A program made the translations under genes and the position numbers. The notes under the pieces were generated by a model, which was not told where the DNA came from, did not search any database, and saw only the letters and a program-made list of their open reading frames with translations. From an uncultured Collinsella sp. (lineage in GTDB: Bacteria > Actinomycetota > Coriobacteriia > Coriobacteriales > Coriobacteriaceae): 64,000 nucleotides of DNA. Below are positions 25,751 to 34,360 of the stretch, piece after piece. The DNA lies in contig CATYJU010000007.1 of assembly GCA_958407995.1 (NCBI GenBank), positions 3,037 through 67,036 on the forward strand, in the 5' to 3' direction. How positions within the stretch are numbered: position 1 is the first letter of the stretch; the number at the start of each line of letters is the position of its first letter.

Positions 25751-27781
25751 CTACAGCTCGTTGGCCGCGTGATATGCCGTGCGAATGGCGCTCGCGATGT
25801 CGGCGGTGTACTCGCCCGAGCAGTCTCCCACGTAGGTCACGGGCACCGTCACGCCATCCAGGTCAAACGCGTTGGCCTTGGAGCCCACGGCCATCACCAC
25901 GTAATCGCAGGCGATCTTCACCGGCTCCTCGGCGCCGTCCTCGGTGGTGCGAACAGCCTCCACGCCCTCGTCGGTAATGGCGGTCAGGCGGGTCTTCACG
26001 TGCTGCTCCACGTTGTGCTCGGCAAAGTCGCTCATAATCAGCGGCAGAATGGTCTCGGACTCGCCCGCGGCAATCTTGTCGAGCATCTCCACGATCGCCA
26101 CCTCGCAGCCGTGCTGCAGCAGGTACTCGGCAGTCTCGGTGCCCACCAGGCCGCCGCCAATGACGGCGACGCGGCCCGTAAGCTCCACCTTGCCGGCCAG
26201 CACGTCCCAGCTCGAGACGACCTTGTCCGAGTCGGCACCCGGAACGGGGATGACCACGTCGTGCGCGCCCACAGCCACAATCGCGGCATCGGCGGCGTTG
26301 AGGTCCTCTGCCGTAGCGACGTGGCTGAGCTCAACCTTCACGCCAAGGCCAGGCAGAATCTTCTCGTAGTACTCGACCGAGCGCATGATCTCGTCCTTGC
26401 GCGGAGGCGCAGCCGCCAGCACAATCTGGCCGCCCAGATGATCGCTCGCCTCGTAGACGGTCACGTCGTAGCCGCGCTTGGCCGCCACGCGCGCGGCCTC
26501 CAGGCCGGCAATACCGCCGCCCACCACGGCGATCTTCTTGTCGCCCTCGCCCGGCTTGATGGCGATGGTCGCCTCGTCGCCGTTCTCGGCATTGAGCACG
26601 CACGAGATGTACTTGCGGTTTTGAATCGCGTCGACGCAACCCTTGTTGCAGTTGAGGCACTCGCGGATGGGCTCGCCCGTGGCGGCCTTCAGCGCAATGT
26701 CGGGGTCGCACATGAGCGAGCGGCCGTAGGCGATGATGTCGGCGGCGCCGTCTTCCAGAATCTTCTCGCCGGCCTCGACCGAGACCACGCGGCCGACGGT
26801 TGCCACCGGCACGGAGACCAGGGCCTTGACGCGCTCGGCCACGGGCAGCGTCCAGTTGTAGGGCATGGCGCCCATGGGCGGAATGGTGTCGCCCATGTTG
26901 CCGGTGTGGTTTGCCTGTGCGACCTGGATCATGTCGATGCCCGCACCCTCGAGCAGCTTGGCGAACCCGCATGCCTCGTCGGGCTGCAAGCCACCCTTGC
27001 CGCGCGGCGTGCCGTCGGGGTTCTCCATAATCACGGGGAGTTTGTACTCCACCATCAGCTGCGGCGCGGCTTCCTTAATGGCAGCGACGACCTCCAGCGC
27101 GTAGCGAACGCGGTTCTCGAACGAACCACCGTACTCGTCGGTGCGCTGGTTGAGGATGGCCGAGCACAGCGAACCCACCAAGCGGTCGCCGTGGACCTCG
27201 ATGGCGTCGATGCCGGCCTGCTGTGCGCGAGCGGCCGAGGCAGCGATGGCCTCCTTAATCTGGGTGAGCTGCTCTACGCTCGCCTCGTTCACAAAGTGCT
27301 GCATGTCGTGATGCAGCTTGGCGTAGGCCTGGTTGCGGATCTCGTTGGACTCGGCCATCTTGGCGGCAAAGGTCTCCTCGTCGCCGGCGGCCTTGGCCTC
27401 CTGCGCGGCCTTGGCGGCAGCCATGGATCCCATGACCATGCGGCCGACACCGGGCACGTCGTACTCGGGGTGGAACAGCTGCAGCGCGACCTTGGCGCCG
27501 TGTTTGTGGACGGCGTCGGCCAGGGCCTTAAACGTGGGGATCTGAGCGTCGGTCGCCAGCTTGGGCGTGGGGCTTGCGGTCATGACGGGAGCGACGTCGC
27601 CGATGACGATGTAGCTCACGCCGCCACGAGCCAGACGCTCGTAAAAAGCCAGGCTGCGCTCGCCAATGGAACCGTCGCGCTCCTCGTAGCCGGTGGTCAG
27701 CGGCGGGAACATAATGCGGTTTTTGAGCTCAAGGGGGCCAACCGTAATGGGCTGGAGCAGCTTGGGTGCAGGTGCGGTCAT
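25751..27781 (-). CDS. NADH:flavin oxidoreductase, old yellow enzyme / 2,4-dienoyl-CoA reductase type
   Basis: About 676 aa from the second in-frame ATG, which has AGAGGA at good spacing; the first ATG is 6 bases upstream. Residues 1-~380 form an FMN-binding TIM barrel (EVHGDRLVGSLCSAILNQRTDEYGG, with only a part quoted here: ILNQRTDEYGGSFENR). Four cysteines (CLNCNKGC...C, about 390-410) bind a [4Fe-4S] cluster. Residues ~420-676 hold FAD and NAD(P) Rossmann motifs (VVGGGIAGLEAA; VIGGGLVGTETAE). This is the FadH/BaiCD-like architecture that reduces enoate-type substrates in gut anaerobes. The barrel has an extra Ala-rich insertion near 120-150. The substrate is not predictable; a bile-acid or dietary enone role is only a possibility. 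Confidence 0.85.
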   Translation of the reverse strand: MTAPAPKLLQPITVGPLELKNRIMFPPLTTGYEERDGSIGERSLAFYERLARGGVSYIVIGDVAPVMTASPTPKLATDAQIPTFKALADAVHKHGAKVALQLFHPEYDVPGVGRMVMGSMAAAKAAQEAKAAGDEETFAAKMAESNEIRNQAYAKLHHDMQHFVNEASVEQLTQIKEAIAASAARAQQAGIDAIEVHGDRLVGSLCSAILNQRTDEYGGSFENRVRYALEVVAAIKEAAPQLMVEYKLPVIMENPDGTPRGKGGLQPDEACGFAKLLEGAGIDMIQVAQANHTGNMGDTIPPMGAMPYNWTLPVAERVKALVSVPVATVGRVVSVEAGEKILEDGAADIIAYGRSLMCDPDIALKAATGEPIRECLNCNKGCVDAIQNRKYISCVLNAENGDEATIAIKPGEGDKKIAVVGGGIAGLEAARVAAKRGYDVTVYEASDHLGGQIVLAAAPPRKDEIMRSVEYYEKILPGLGVKVELSHVATAEDLNAADAAIVAVGAHDVVIPVPGADSDKVVSSWDVLAGKVELTGRVAVIGGGLVGTETAEYLLQHGCEVAIVEMLDKIAAGESETILPLIMSDFAEHNVEQHVKTRLTAITDEGVEAVRTTEDGAEEPVKIACDYVVMAVGSKANAFDLDGVTVPVTYVGDCSGEYTADIASAIRTAYHAANEL

Positions 27782-27928
27782 GGACATTCCTCTCTTGTAG
27801 GCGCGGCGGCGATGATGCCGCGTAGTTGTCTAGAGGATATGGCATGGGAATACAGCAGCGCAACGGAAATCGGCGGACGGCAGGTAGCGGCAGGTGGATG
27901 GGGATGGGCGGGGCGGCCCGTCGGTTTA

Positions 27929-27983
27929 TCTCAATCTGTAACAGTTACGCGGCAAAACCGGGTCTTACTGTTACAGATCGAGA
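27929..27983. repeat. 55-bp hairpin repeat, array 1 unit 1
   Basis: TCTCAATCTGTAACAG at one end, CTGTTACAGATCGAGA at the other, 23 bases between. First of four units spaced 80-81 bases. Confidence 0.85.
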
Positions 27984-28009
27984 CATTCCTCTCGGCCCAT
28001 CCTCAACAA

Positions 28010-28064
28010 TCTAGATCTGTAACAGCTAGGCCCACTTTTGGCCCCTATCTGTTACAGATCGAGA
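28010..28064. repeat. 55-bp hairpin repeat, array 1 unit 2
   Basis: TCTAGATCTGTAACAG ... CTGTTACAGATCGAGA. Confidence 0.85.
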
Positions 28065-28089
28065 CAAACCAAACCCGCCTGCTAGAAAA

Positions 28090-28144
28090 TCTAAATCTGT
28101 AACAGTTACTCGGCAAAATCCGTCCCTCGTGTTACAGATTTAGA
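28090..28144. repeat. 55-bp hairpin repeat, array 1 unit 3
   Basis: TCTAAATCTGTAACAG ... GTGTTACAGATTTAGA. Both arms carry the A/T change at the same pair, keeping the stem. Confidence 0.85.
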
Positions 28145-28170
28145 CAAACACGACCCAACCCACCGGTATA

Positions 28171-28225
28171 TCTCGATCTGTAACACCTAGCCGCCCAAAT
28201 CGGATCTAGATGTTACAGATTGAGA
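28171..28225. repeat. 55-bp hairpin repeat, array 1 unit 4
   Basis: TCTCGATCTGTAACAC ... ATGTTACAGATTGAGA. Confidence 0.85.
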
Positions 28226-28274
28226 TTTTGTTTGGGAAGTTGAGAGCTGGGTCGAAAACATTGACCCGCAATAA

Positions 28275-28305
28275 CAAAAAAGCTCGTCGGCTAGGCCGAC
28301 GAGCT
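28275..28305 (-). terminator. Terminator hairpin left of the island
   Basis: AGCTCGTCGGC / GCCGACGAGCT stem with A6 on its left, i.e. a T tract on the minus strand. It is placed where the host terminator of the initiator tRNA would have been before the island inserted. Confidence 0.75.
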
Positions 28306-28311
28306 GCAAGT

Positions 28312-28362
28312 TCTTGGTCGCGGGGGCAGGATTTGAACCTACGACCTCCGGGTTATGAGCCC
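28312..28362. repeat. attL: 51-bp duplication of the tRNA-fMet 3' part
   Basis: Identical to 39829-39879. It covers the anticodon loop through the encoded CCA end (TTATGAG ... GACCTCCGGG ... ) and 3 bases beyond; similarity stops abruptly after GAGCCC. Confidence 0.9.
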
Positions 28363-28652
28363 TTTCCCGATGAGTAAAGCATATTATTCCGATTATAACG
28401 CTTGTGTTTCTTTTGTGGCTCTGACCTGCGGCTTTTAGTCAATCTCGATAAATCTCGCACAACCACGCGAAACCGCGTAGCCCTGCCGATTCCCCCCGAT
28501 TTCCCCCATTTCCGTTCGCCCCGTCTAACAAATCCCCCCCCTGATACAATTCGCGCTAGAAGGGGGCTCCGAGCAGCCCCCTCGACACCGGGCCGCGCGG
28601 CCCCTCTTCCACACCACGGGCCGCGCGGGATACGTGAGGGAAAAGGGAGGCC
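28363..28652 (+). promoter_or_regulatory. Integrase leader with -10 box
   Basis: 290 bases without a gene. A TACAAT -10-like box lies at 28545-28550, and AGGGAGGCC directly precedes the integrase ATG. Confidence 0.35.
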
Positions 28653-30201
28653 ATGCCGAAGGTCACGGGCTGCGGCGAGATCGAGGAGATCGAGCGGGGC
28701 AAGGTCCACAGGATCAGGCACCATCTGGGTAAGGACCCCGCCACGAGGAAGTACATCCGCTCCCCGAAGAGGACGGTGCACGGCACCAAGTCGGACGTGA
28801 GGCGGGCGCTCGAGGAGTACCGCCGCGAGCTGGAGAGTGGGTTCGCCAACCCCGACAAGGTGACGGCGCCCGAGCTCGGGTGGAGGTGGCACGAGCAGCG
28901 CAAGCTCCTCAAGAACCTCTCGCCGCTCACGCACAAGACCGACGAGTGCGAGCTCAAGAAGGCGGAGCGGTGGTTCGCGGGAGTGCTCGTGAGCGACCTG
29001 TCGCTGCTCAACATGGTCTACGCGGACCCGCGCGAGGAGCACGGCATGTCGCAGCGCGGCGTCCACAAGCTCAACGCCGTCATGTTCAGGTGATGGACCT
29101 CGCCGTGAAGGAGCACCTGACCGAGCACAACCCCTGCCGCGACGTCGAGGTCTCGCGCCCGCGCTCGGCTGAGAGGACCCCGCTCACGCTCGAGGAGGCG
29201 ATCTCGCTCTGTCAGGCGCTCCACGGCGACGAGCTCGACGACAGGCGCGTCGCCATCTGGCTCGCGCTCGCGACCAGCGTGAGGCGTGGCGAGGCGCTCG
29301 GCCTCACGTGGCGCTACGTGGACTTCGACAACATGCGGGTGTTCATCAAGTACCAGTACACCGAGAACAAGGCGCTGCGCGAGACCAAGAACCGCCGGTC
29401 GCGCTGGATCGCGATCGACGACGGGACGGCGCGGTGTACCTGCGCACCTGGAAGGCCGTGCAGGTGAGGCGGATGCAGGTTCAGGGCCTCTCCCAGACCC
29501 CGAACACCCCGATGTGCTCGGACGGCGACTTCGGCTTCCACGACCCCGACAACTTCTCGACGTGGCAGAGGGGCTACTTGATCGAGCACGGCCTCGGCAG
29601 GATGGAGGAGGCCGAGGAGGGCGGCCGCAAGCGGAGGCGCTACGTCGGCTACGACTTCCACGAGCTGAGGCACACGCAGGCCACCTTCCTGATCGGCAAC
29701 GGCATCGACCCGAGGAGCGCGCAGGGGAGACTCGGCCACGAAGTGTCGAGCATGACGATGGACGTGTACGCGCACATGATGGGAGGGAACGACCGCGAAG
29801 CCGCCGATCTCATGGGGAGGCTGCTGCGAACCGGAGGCGGCGGGCAGGAGGCCCCGGGCGAGGAGGCGCGCGCCAATCAGGCGGCCGGGGAGCCGGTGAG
29901 GCTCACCGTCGTCGGGCCGAACCCGGACCTCTGCCCCTGTCCCGGCGCGAAGCTCGTCGAGCGCGAGGTCGTGCGCGACGGCCGCGCCGCCTGGGTCGAG
30001 GAGTGGCGGATCACGGCGTCCTCGGCCGCCGATCTCCTGGAGATCCAGCGCGGGGCGGGCGCGCCCATCACCATCGACGGGAGCCGGATCACCGTCATGG
30101 CGAGGAAGGCTTGGGGCCGACGTCGCCACGACGAAGCACACTCCCTCCCTAACGTCAGAGGTCATCGCCGCTGGACCGGCAGGCGACAAAGCTCAGGATG
30201 A
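28653..30201 (+). pseudogene. Tyrosine recombinase/integrase, disrupted by two frameshifts
   Basis: Three successive reading frames together give one tyrosine integrase. Frame one (28653-~29091) has the N-terminal AP2-like and SAM-like arm-binding region; it stops at TGA in TTCAGGTGATGG. Frame two (~29090-~29437) continues with VMDLAVKEHLTEHNPC and the first catalytic Arg region (TSVRRGEALGLTW). Frame three (~29440-30201) supplies HELRHTQATFLI, LGHEVSSMTMDVYAHM with the nucleophilic Tyr, and a ~110-residue extra tail. Each junction is repaired by adding one base (at AGGTGATGG and at ACGGCGCGGTG). Either the integrase is dead or the sequence has two indel errors. Confidence 0.8.
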
Positions 30202-30249
30202 TAAAATGCTTTCGACGCAGGAGCGTCCCCATCTTTGAATCGAGGAACC

Positions 30250-31206
30250 ATGAGCGATTTTGATGCCGAGAACGAATCGGTCGAAACGAGCGCGCCGATA
30301 GCCCTGGTCGATTCCGCAAACATAGAGACCCTAATCCATACCGTCCGTGGGCAGCAAATCATGCTCGACACCGATCTCGCTCGGTTATACGAGGTAGAGA
30401 CAAAGAATCTCAACCGCGCCGCCGCACGCAACGCCGACAGATTCCCCGAGGACTTCCGTTTTCAACTGACCAAGGAGGAGGACGAGTCTTTGAGGTGCCA
30501 AATTGGAACCTCAAAGACCATGGAGGGCCGCGGCGGGCGGCGTTACCTCCCCTATGCCTATACCGAGCAGGGCATAGCCATGCTGTCCGGCGTGCTACGC
30601 AGCGAAGTGGCGGTGCAGACCAGTATCAGTATCATGAGGGCGTTTGTCGCCATGCGCCACTTCCTCGCCGAAAATGCCACCCTGTTTGAGCGGCTGCGCG
30701 GTGTCGAGTTGAGTCAGGCGGCGTTTCAGCAATCGACCGACGAGCGTTTCAACCAGGTGTTCCGCCTGCTCGAAGGCAAGGTAGAGAAACCCCAGCGGAT
30801 CTTCTTCGCCGGGCAGATGTTCGACGCCTTCAGCCTGCTGACAGATCTCGTGGGCCGCGCCGAGCGCGAAATCTCCCTCGTGGATGGCTACGTAGATGTC
30901 CACACCCTGAACGTCCTCGCAAAGAAGCGCAAGGGCGTCGCGGTGACCGTCTACACGTCCGGCAACCGGCTCACGCAAGGCGACGTCGACGTGTTCAACG
31001 CACAGTACCCGCAGCTCACCGTCCGCCGCACCAGAACGTTCCACGACCGCTTCCTTATCCTCGACAGTGCGACCGCATATCACATCGGTGCATCCCTCAA
31101 GGACGCGGGAAAGAAATGCTTCGGCATAGACCTCATCCAAGACGAGGAGCTGACGAAGATGCTCATCGAGAAACTAAAGCTCCTCGATGAGCATCAAACG
31201 GCTTGA
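30250..31206 (+). CDS. ORF6N-domain DNA-binding protein with PLD-like C-terminal half
   Basis: 318 aa from the ATG after CGAGGAACC. Residues ~20-120 are an ORF6N/KilA-N-related domain (MLDTDLARLYEVETKNLNRA, NADRFPEDFRFQLT, GGRRYLPYAYTEQGIAML), followed by a helical linker. Residues ~195-318 carry TRTFHDRFLILD and a Y-HIGASLKDAGKK segment, reminiscent of the HxD...GS pattern of phospholipase-D-like domains, though the classical HKD motif is incomplete. ORF6N proteins are typical of phages and mobile islands and are thought to bind DNA as regulators. The function here is not known. Confidence 0.75.
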   Translation: MSDFDAENESVETSAPIALVDSANIETLIHTVRGQQIMLDTDLARLYEVETKNLNRAAARNADRFPEDFRFQLTKEEDESLRCQIGTSKTMEGRGGRRYLPYAYTEQGIAMLSGVLRSEVAVQTSISIMRAFVAMRHFLAENATLFERLRGVELSQAAFQQSTDERFNQVFRLLEGKVEKPQRIFFAGQMFDAFSLLTDLVGRAEREISLVDGYVDVHTLNVLAKKRKGVAVTVYTSGNRLTQGDVDVFNAQYPQLTVRRTRTFHDRFLILDSATAYHIGASLKDAGKKCFGIDLIQDEELTKMLIEKLKLLDEHQTA

Positions 31207-31277
31207 GCGTTATCCGACCTCTAGCCACAAGCCCTAAAGTTTGAGCATGATCGCTGAAAGCCTCGTTAGTCAACATG

Positions 31278-32267
31278 TCAAAGCAGGCCCTGGTCCGCAA
31301 GCCTTCGATAATGCTTGCCGAGGAGCGTCAACCGGCAGGACTTGCTCTCCATCGCCGCGTTCCACATATGGTCGGCGCCAACTGGAACCAGAAGACCATG
31401 CCGGTTGTATTTCTGGAGCAGAGAGAACACCAGGTTGTTCCTGGGCTCTGCTGGAGGCATAGCGTCTGTTCTTCCCTCGTCCCTTGGCTCATACGACGGA
31501 TCCAGCCTGTATTCATAGTCCTCTGTTGGGAAGAGCTTTTTCAGCTTCCGCAAATCATCGAGTGAGATTGCGGGATCGACTTCGCGCAGCGACACGAAGC
31601 TGTCCGTGTTCGTTTTGAAAACGGGTCTTTGGTCCCACATGCCAAGCGATTGATCGATGTGCGCATAGACGCTGCCCGGCGTGATGCTGCCCGTCAGGTT
31701 CGCCGCAGCACCCTCTAGGGCGTTTATGAGGAGACTTGTAAAAACGCCATGCCCCTTACGCTCAAGCGAGGGCTGATCGCTTCGCGAGGCGGTGAGTATG
31801 GTGACGCCCTCCGAGATTGCGGCATGGTTCTCCATGCCCGGGACCGACCCTGCCGCCCCCGAATAGCAGCTGTCAAGGATAACGATTCTGTGGCGCGCGC
31901 TCGAGCCGTTCGCCAGATCAACGAGTTCCCTCAGAGAGAGCCCCTCGTCTCCCCGAGTGGAATCAGACCCATTGATAAACCCGCCGGTTGACTCGATATA
32001 CCCGTGTCCAGAAAAGTAGAAGAGCGCTATTTCGGCTTTTGACTGAAACAGCCTGCGCGCCTCATCTTTGATTGCAGCGCGATTCACGACATGGTCTGGG
32101 CCGGTTGCATACAGCTCCTTGCAGTCAAAGTTTCTGCTCCGAGAGGAATCCCCGTTGCGCTTGAGGAGGCGCGCGACCTCCTCGGCATCGTTCACGCAAC
32201 CCGAAAGATTTGGTATGCGCTTGTCAGAATAGTAGTTAACTCCAACTACTAGGGCCATTCTGTCCAT
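31278..32267 (-). CDS. Caspase-like (peptidase C14) protein, probable effector partner of the TIR gene
   Basis: 329 aa from MDRMALVVG, with AGGAGCTGGGCG before the ATG. Residues 4-~185 are a caspase-like domain: catalytic His88 in YFSGHGY and Cys134 in ILDSCYSG, plus the N-terminal LVVGVNYY strand and SGCVNDAEEVARLL. Residues ~235-329 form a second, compact region (LVFSLLQKYNRHGLLVPVGA; SKSCRLTLLGKHYRRLADQG) that could sense a ligand. The gene starts 10 bases after the TIR-like gene and so is co-transcribed. A TIR enzyme making a nucleotide signal that activates a caspase-like protease has been reported as a Thoeris variant (type IV, from memory). No transmembrane or signal sequence; cytoplasmic. 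Confidence 0.82.
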   Translation of the reverse strand: MDRMALVVGVNYYSDKRIPNLSGCVNDAEEVARLLKRNGDSSRSRNFDCKELYATGPDHVVNRAAIKDEARRLFQSKAEIALFYFSGHGYIESTGGFINGSDSTRGDEGLSLRELVDLANGSSARHRIVILDSCYSGAAGSVPGMENHAAISEGVTILTASRSDQPSLERKGHGVFTSLLINALEGAAANLTGSITPGSVYAHIDQSLGMWDQRPVFKTNTDSFVSLREVDPAISLDDLRKLKKLFPTEDYEYRLDPSYEPRDEGRTDAMPPAEPRNNLVFSLLQKYNRHGLLVPVGADHMWNAAMESKSCRLTLLGKHYRRLADQGLL

Positions 32268-32277
32268 CGCCCAGCTC

Positions 32278-32646
32278 CTACAGACTGTCGATGAAATCTT
32301 CGATATGGCTCCAGGTCCATGAAACCGTGCGTACACCGGGAAGATCAGTTCGGTCATCGCTATACGCCCAGATTCCCAGCACCTTCTTCCCCTCCTCGCG
32401 CGCGCAGCCGATTTCCCACTTTTCCCCACTTGAGCTCAACGAGTTCTTGCTTACGAGCGCAATCACGCCGTCGGAGCGCTTGATGCGAGTGCGGACCTTC
32501 TCCTTCCAGGCGGTTGCGTACGGCTCCTTGACCGACATATCGATATACTCGAAGGGCGACTTCGTGTTGAGCGACTGACCCTTCAGAAAATCGCGTTGAC
32601 GTTCGTCCTCGATTGCAAACGCAACGAATACCGTCTTCTTTTCCAT
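32278..32646 (-). CDS. TIR-like domain protein (ThsB/DUF1863 type)
   Basis: 122 aa from MEKKTVFVAF, AGGTGAG about 7 bases upstream. It is a single-domain TIR-like fold: first strand KTVFVAFAIEDERQRDF, a middle DMSVKEPYATAWKEKVRTRI, strand GVIALVSKNS, and S-GEKWEIGCAREEGKKVLGI. E78 after W77 is the candidate catalytic Glu of NADase/cyclase TIRs; the WEI..A...GKK pattern is that of the MTH538/Thoeris ThsB subgroup. It is the first gene of a two-gene operon with the caspase-like protein. By analogy it would sense infection and convert NAD+ to a cyclic ADP-ribose-type signal; this is inference. Confidence 0.8.
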   Translation of the reverse strand: MEKKTVFVAFAIEDERQRDFLKGQSLNTKSPFEYIDMSVKEPYATAWKEKVRTRIKRSDGVIALVSKNSLSSSGEKWEIGCAREEGKKVLGIWAYSDDRTDLPGVRTVSWTWSHIEDFIDSL

Positions 32647-33284
32647 AAATCTCACCTTTCGCATATAAAAACAGCTCCTTATCAGTATAAACCTGACCGG
32701 TTGCGATTCTCCACCGGAGCGATCCACCTCATTACCGCGCCCATCTGCACGTCGCAAGGATCCCACCTCCAGCGGGCTCCGATAAAAGTGGGGAGTGGAA
32801 AATACTACGACATCCCATGTCGCAGTAAATGTCGTAGCAACGTCGTAGTAAACCAGCCACGCCGTCCTAAGACCCAACTTCGTGGCAGCCCATGCCCGAG
32901 ATACGGCGGTGGCCTTCGGGTGGCGTCTTGATTCGAGACACCGTTGCCGCAGGCTTAGTCAAGCCCGTCGACCCCAACACGGCGCCGCGCCATATGCGCT
33001 ACGTCCCATACTGGGCCTAAGGGGCAGCCTAACTTTCCGTAACTTTCCAAAAGAGGAGAATTGCCCCTCTTTTTTTGATGGGCGGGGTTTCGAGCTGCGG
33101 ATACGCATCTCTTCAAGTCGCCTCTAACTTTCCTTAACTTCCCATCCGTCCCATTCCCACGTGTTGCGCCTCAGCTGCGCGGCGTCAAGGGCGCTCGCGG
33201 AACCCCGCGCAAATCTGCGCTCCGCTCCGATTGGTGGGGGTTGCCGCGAACAACCCCTGACCCCCTTCGCCTCGGCGCGGCGCT
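32647..33284. other. Gene-poor spacer of the island
   Basis: About 640 bases. 32803-32850 contains repeated and inverted TACTACGACAT / ATGTCGTAG / GTCGTAGTA motifs. 33025-33145 holds four TAACTTTCC copies in two pairs, flanking a hairpin with T8 (33052-33075: AAGAGGAG...CCCTCTTTTTTT) that reads as a plus-strand terminator. The rest is GC-rich without a credible gene. Confidence 0.5.
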
Positions 33285-33800
33285 TCAGGGAGCAAAGCGC
33301 AAGGCGCCGCAGGGCAAGCGCCTTCCGCTTTGCCCGCAGGCAGAGATTCTACGGGCCGGAAGGCCGGAAGGGAGCGGGACATGAAGGCGAGCGAGGTCAT
33401 CGTGGAGCCGGAGGGGCGCAGGGACCGCAGCGCATGGGACAGGGGCTCCCGGCTCGAGCGCCTCCGGCCCGCCCTCGCGGTACAGCCTGCACCAGCGGTC
33501 GAGCGATGTAGCGGCGGCGATGCCGAAGCGGGCCATCGCCTCCGACCGCGGCATCCCCTCGTCCACGACGGCCCTCGCGACGGCGAGCTTGGCCTCCATG
33601 TCGTAGGTCCTGCGGCTCTCGCCCATCCCGATCAGCCCCTTCCTCCCGGTTGCCCGGTACGCGTAGAGCCATTTTCTCACCGCCGGGGCGGGAACGTCGA
33701 GCTTCTTGGCCGCGAGTTCGAAGCCGAGGCCAGCCTCGAACAGGTCGGCGGCGCGTGCCCTCATCTCGCGACCGTATCTTGCCTTCTTCCTGCGGGACAT
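33285..33800 (-). CDS. HTH transposase-OrfA-like protein (IS3-type fragment)
   Basis: 171 aa, with GGAGG nine bases before the ATG. Two HTH segments (LGFELAAKKLDVPAPAVRKW and an RSEAMARFGIAAATSLDRWC region) parallel those of the protein at 24906-25301. The C-terminal ~55 residues (from GAPVPCAAVP) do not look like a folded domain and may be out-of-context readthrough. No OrfB or terminal repeats follow, so it is probably a transposon remnant. Confidence 0.6.
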   Translation of the reverse strand: MSRRKKARYGREMRARAADLFEAGLGFELAAKKLDVPAPAVRKWLYAYRATGRKGLIGMGESRRTYDMEAKLAVARAVVDEGMPRSEAMARFGIAAATSLDRWCRLYREGGPEALEPGAPVPCAAVPAPLRLHDDLARLHVPLPSGLPARRISACGQSGRRLPCGALRFAP

Positions 33801-33851
33801 TTCCGATGCCTCCCTTTTCTCGAACCTTAATTTCAAAGTCCAAGAAATGGG

Positions 33852-34241
33852 ATGCAGTTCACCGTCGGGGCGTTCCTCGAGTACTGCGAGCTGCGGGGGT
33901 TCCGCTCCCCGGACAACGACCCCCACGGCTGGGCGCGCGTCTGCCAGGCGGTGGCGAACTTCATGGGTGCCGACGGCCTCAGCGTGGGCATCTCGCGCTA
34001 CGAGGGCGACGCGCGCATGGACCCGGGCGACAACGGGATCTACGTCATCGAGGGGTGGCACATCGCCGAGCGCCTGCGGGCGGAGTACGACCCCGGCTGG
34101 GAGCCCACCGGGATACGGGATGTCCGCCCCGAGGATGAGCAGCGGGCCCACGACCGCGCCGAGATGCTGCGCGCCATCGACGCCTCGCGGCCCGAGGGCC
34201 AGAGGCTCGGGGCCTACCTCGATGCCGAGTGTTTTCCGTAA
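33852..34241 (+). CDS. Hypothetical island protein
   Basis: 129 aa, divergent from the HTH gene. It is acidic, without membrane segments; readable features are an N-terminal FTVGAFLEYCELRGFRSP, a central GIYVIEGWHIAERLRAEYD and a charged helical end. I do not recognise a family. Codon use is GC-rich, as in the integrase. It might be an accessory protein of a conjugative or transposable element. Confidence 0.5.
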   Translation: MQFTVGAFLEYCELRGFRSPDNDPHGWARVCQAVANFMGADGLSVGISRYEGDARMDPGDNGIYVIEGWHIAERLRAEYDPGWEPTGIRDVRPEDEQRAHDRAEMLRAIDASRPEGQRLGAYLDAECFP

Positions 34242-34360
34242 CATCTAAATCGACAAAAACGGCAGCATAAAGTCGAAACTTCCCGCAAGGGGCATGCTGA
34301 CCAGATCGCAGGGCCATCTTGGTGGTGCTTCGTATCTACCAAAGGAGGCCCGGAGAGGAA

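Noticed and set aside
27929..28225. CRISPR array
   Set aside because: The repeats are 55-bp inverted hairpins that vary between units, with only four copies and no cas genes; spacers are not the variable part in a CRISPR sense.
28315..28362. Second functional tRNA-Met gene
   Set aside because: Only the 3' part from the anticodon loop is present; the D arm and 5' acceptor strand are missing. It is an attachment-site duplicate.
29060..29110. Programmed ribosomal frameshift in the integrase
   Set aside because: No slippery heptamer is visible, and two separate -1 events would be required.
31278..32646. Metacaspase plus unrelated signalling protein (non-defence)
   Set aside because: Not excluded, but the tight operon, ThsB-like TIR and island location fit a defence system better.
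33706..34248. 180-codon plus-strand frame overlapping 33852-34241
   Set aside because: Composition is Ser/Thr/Arg-rich as expected for an off-frame; the 129-aa frame has a more protein-like composition.
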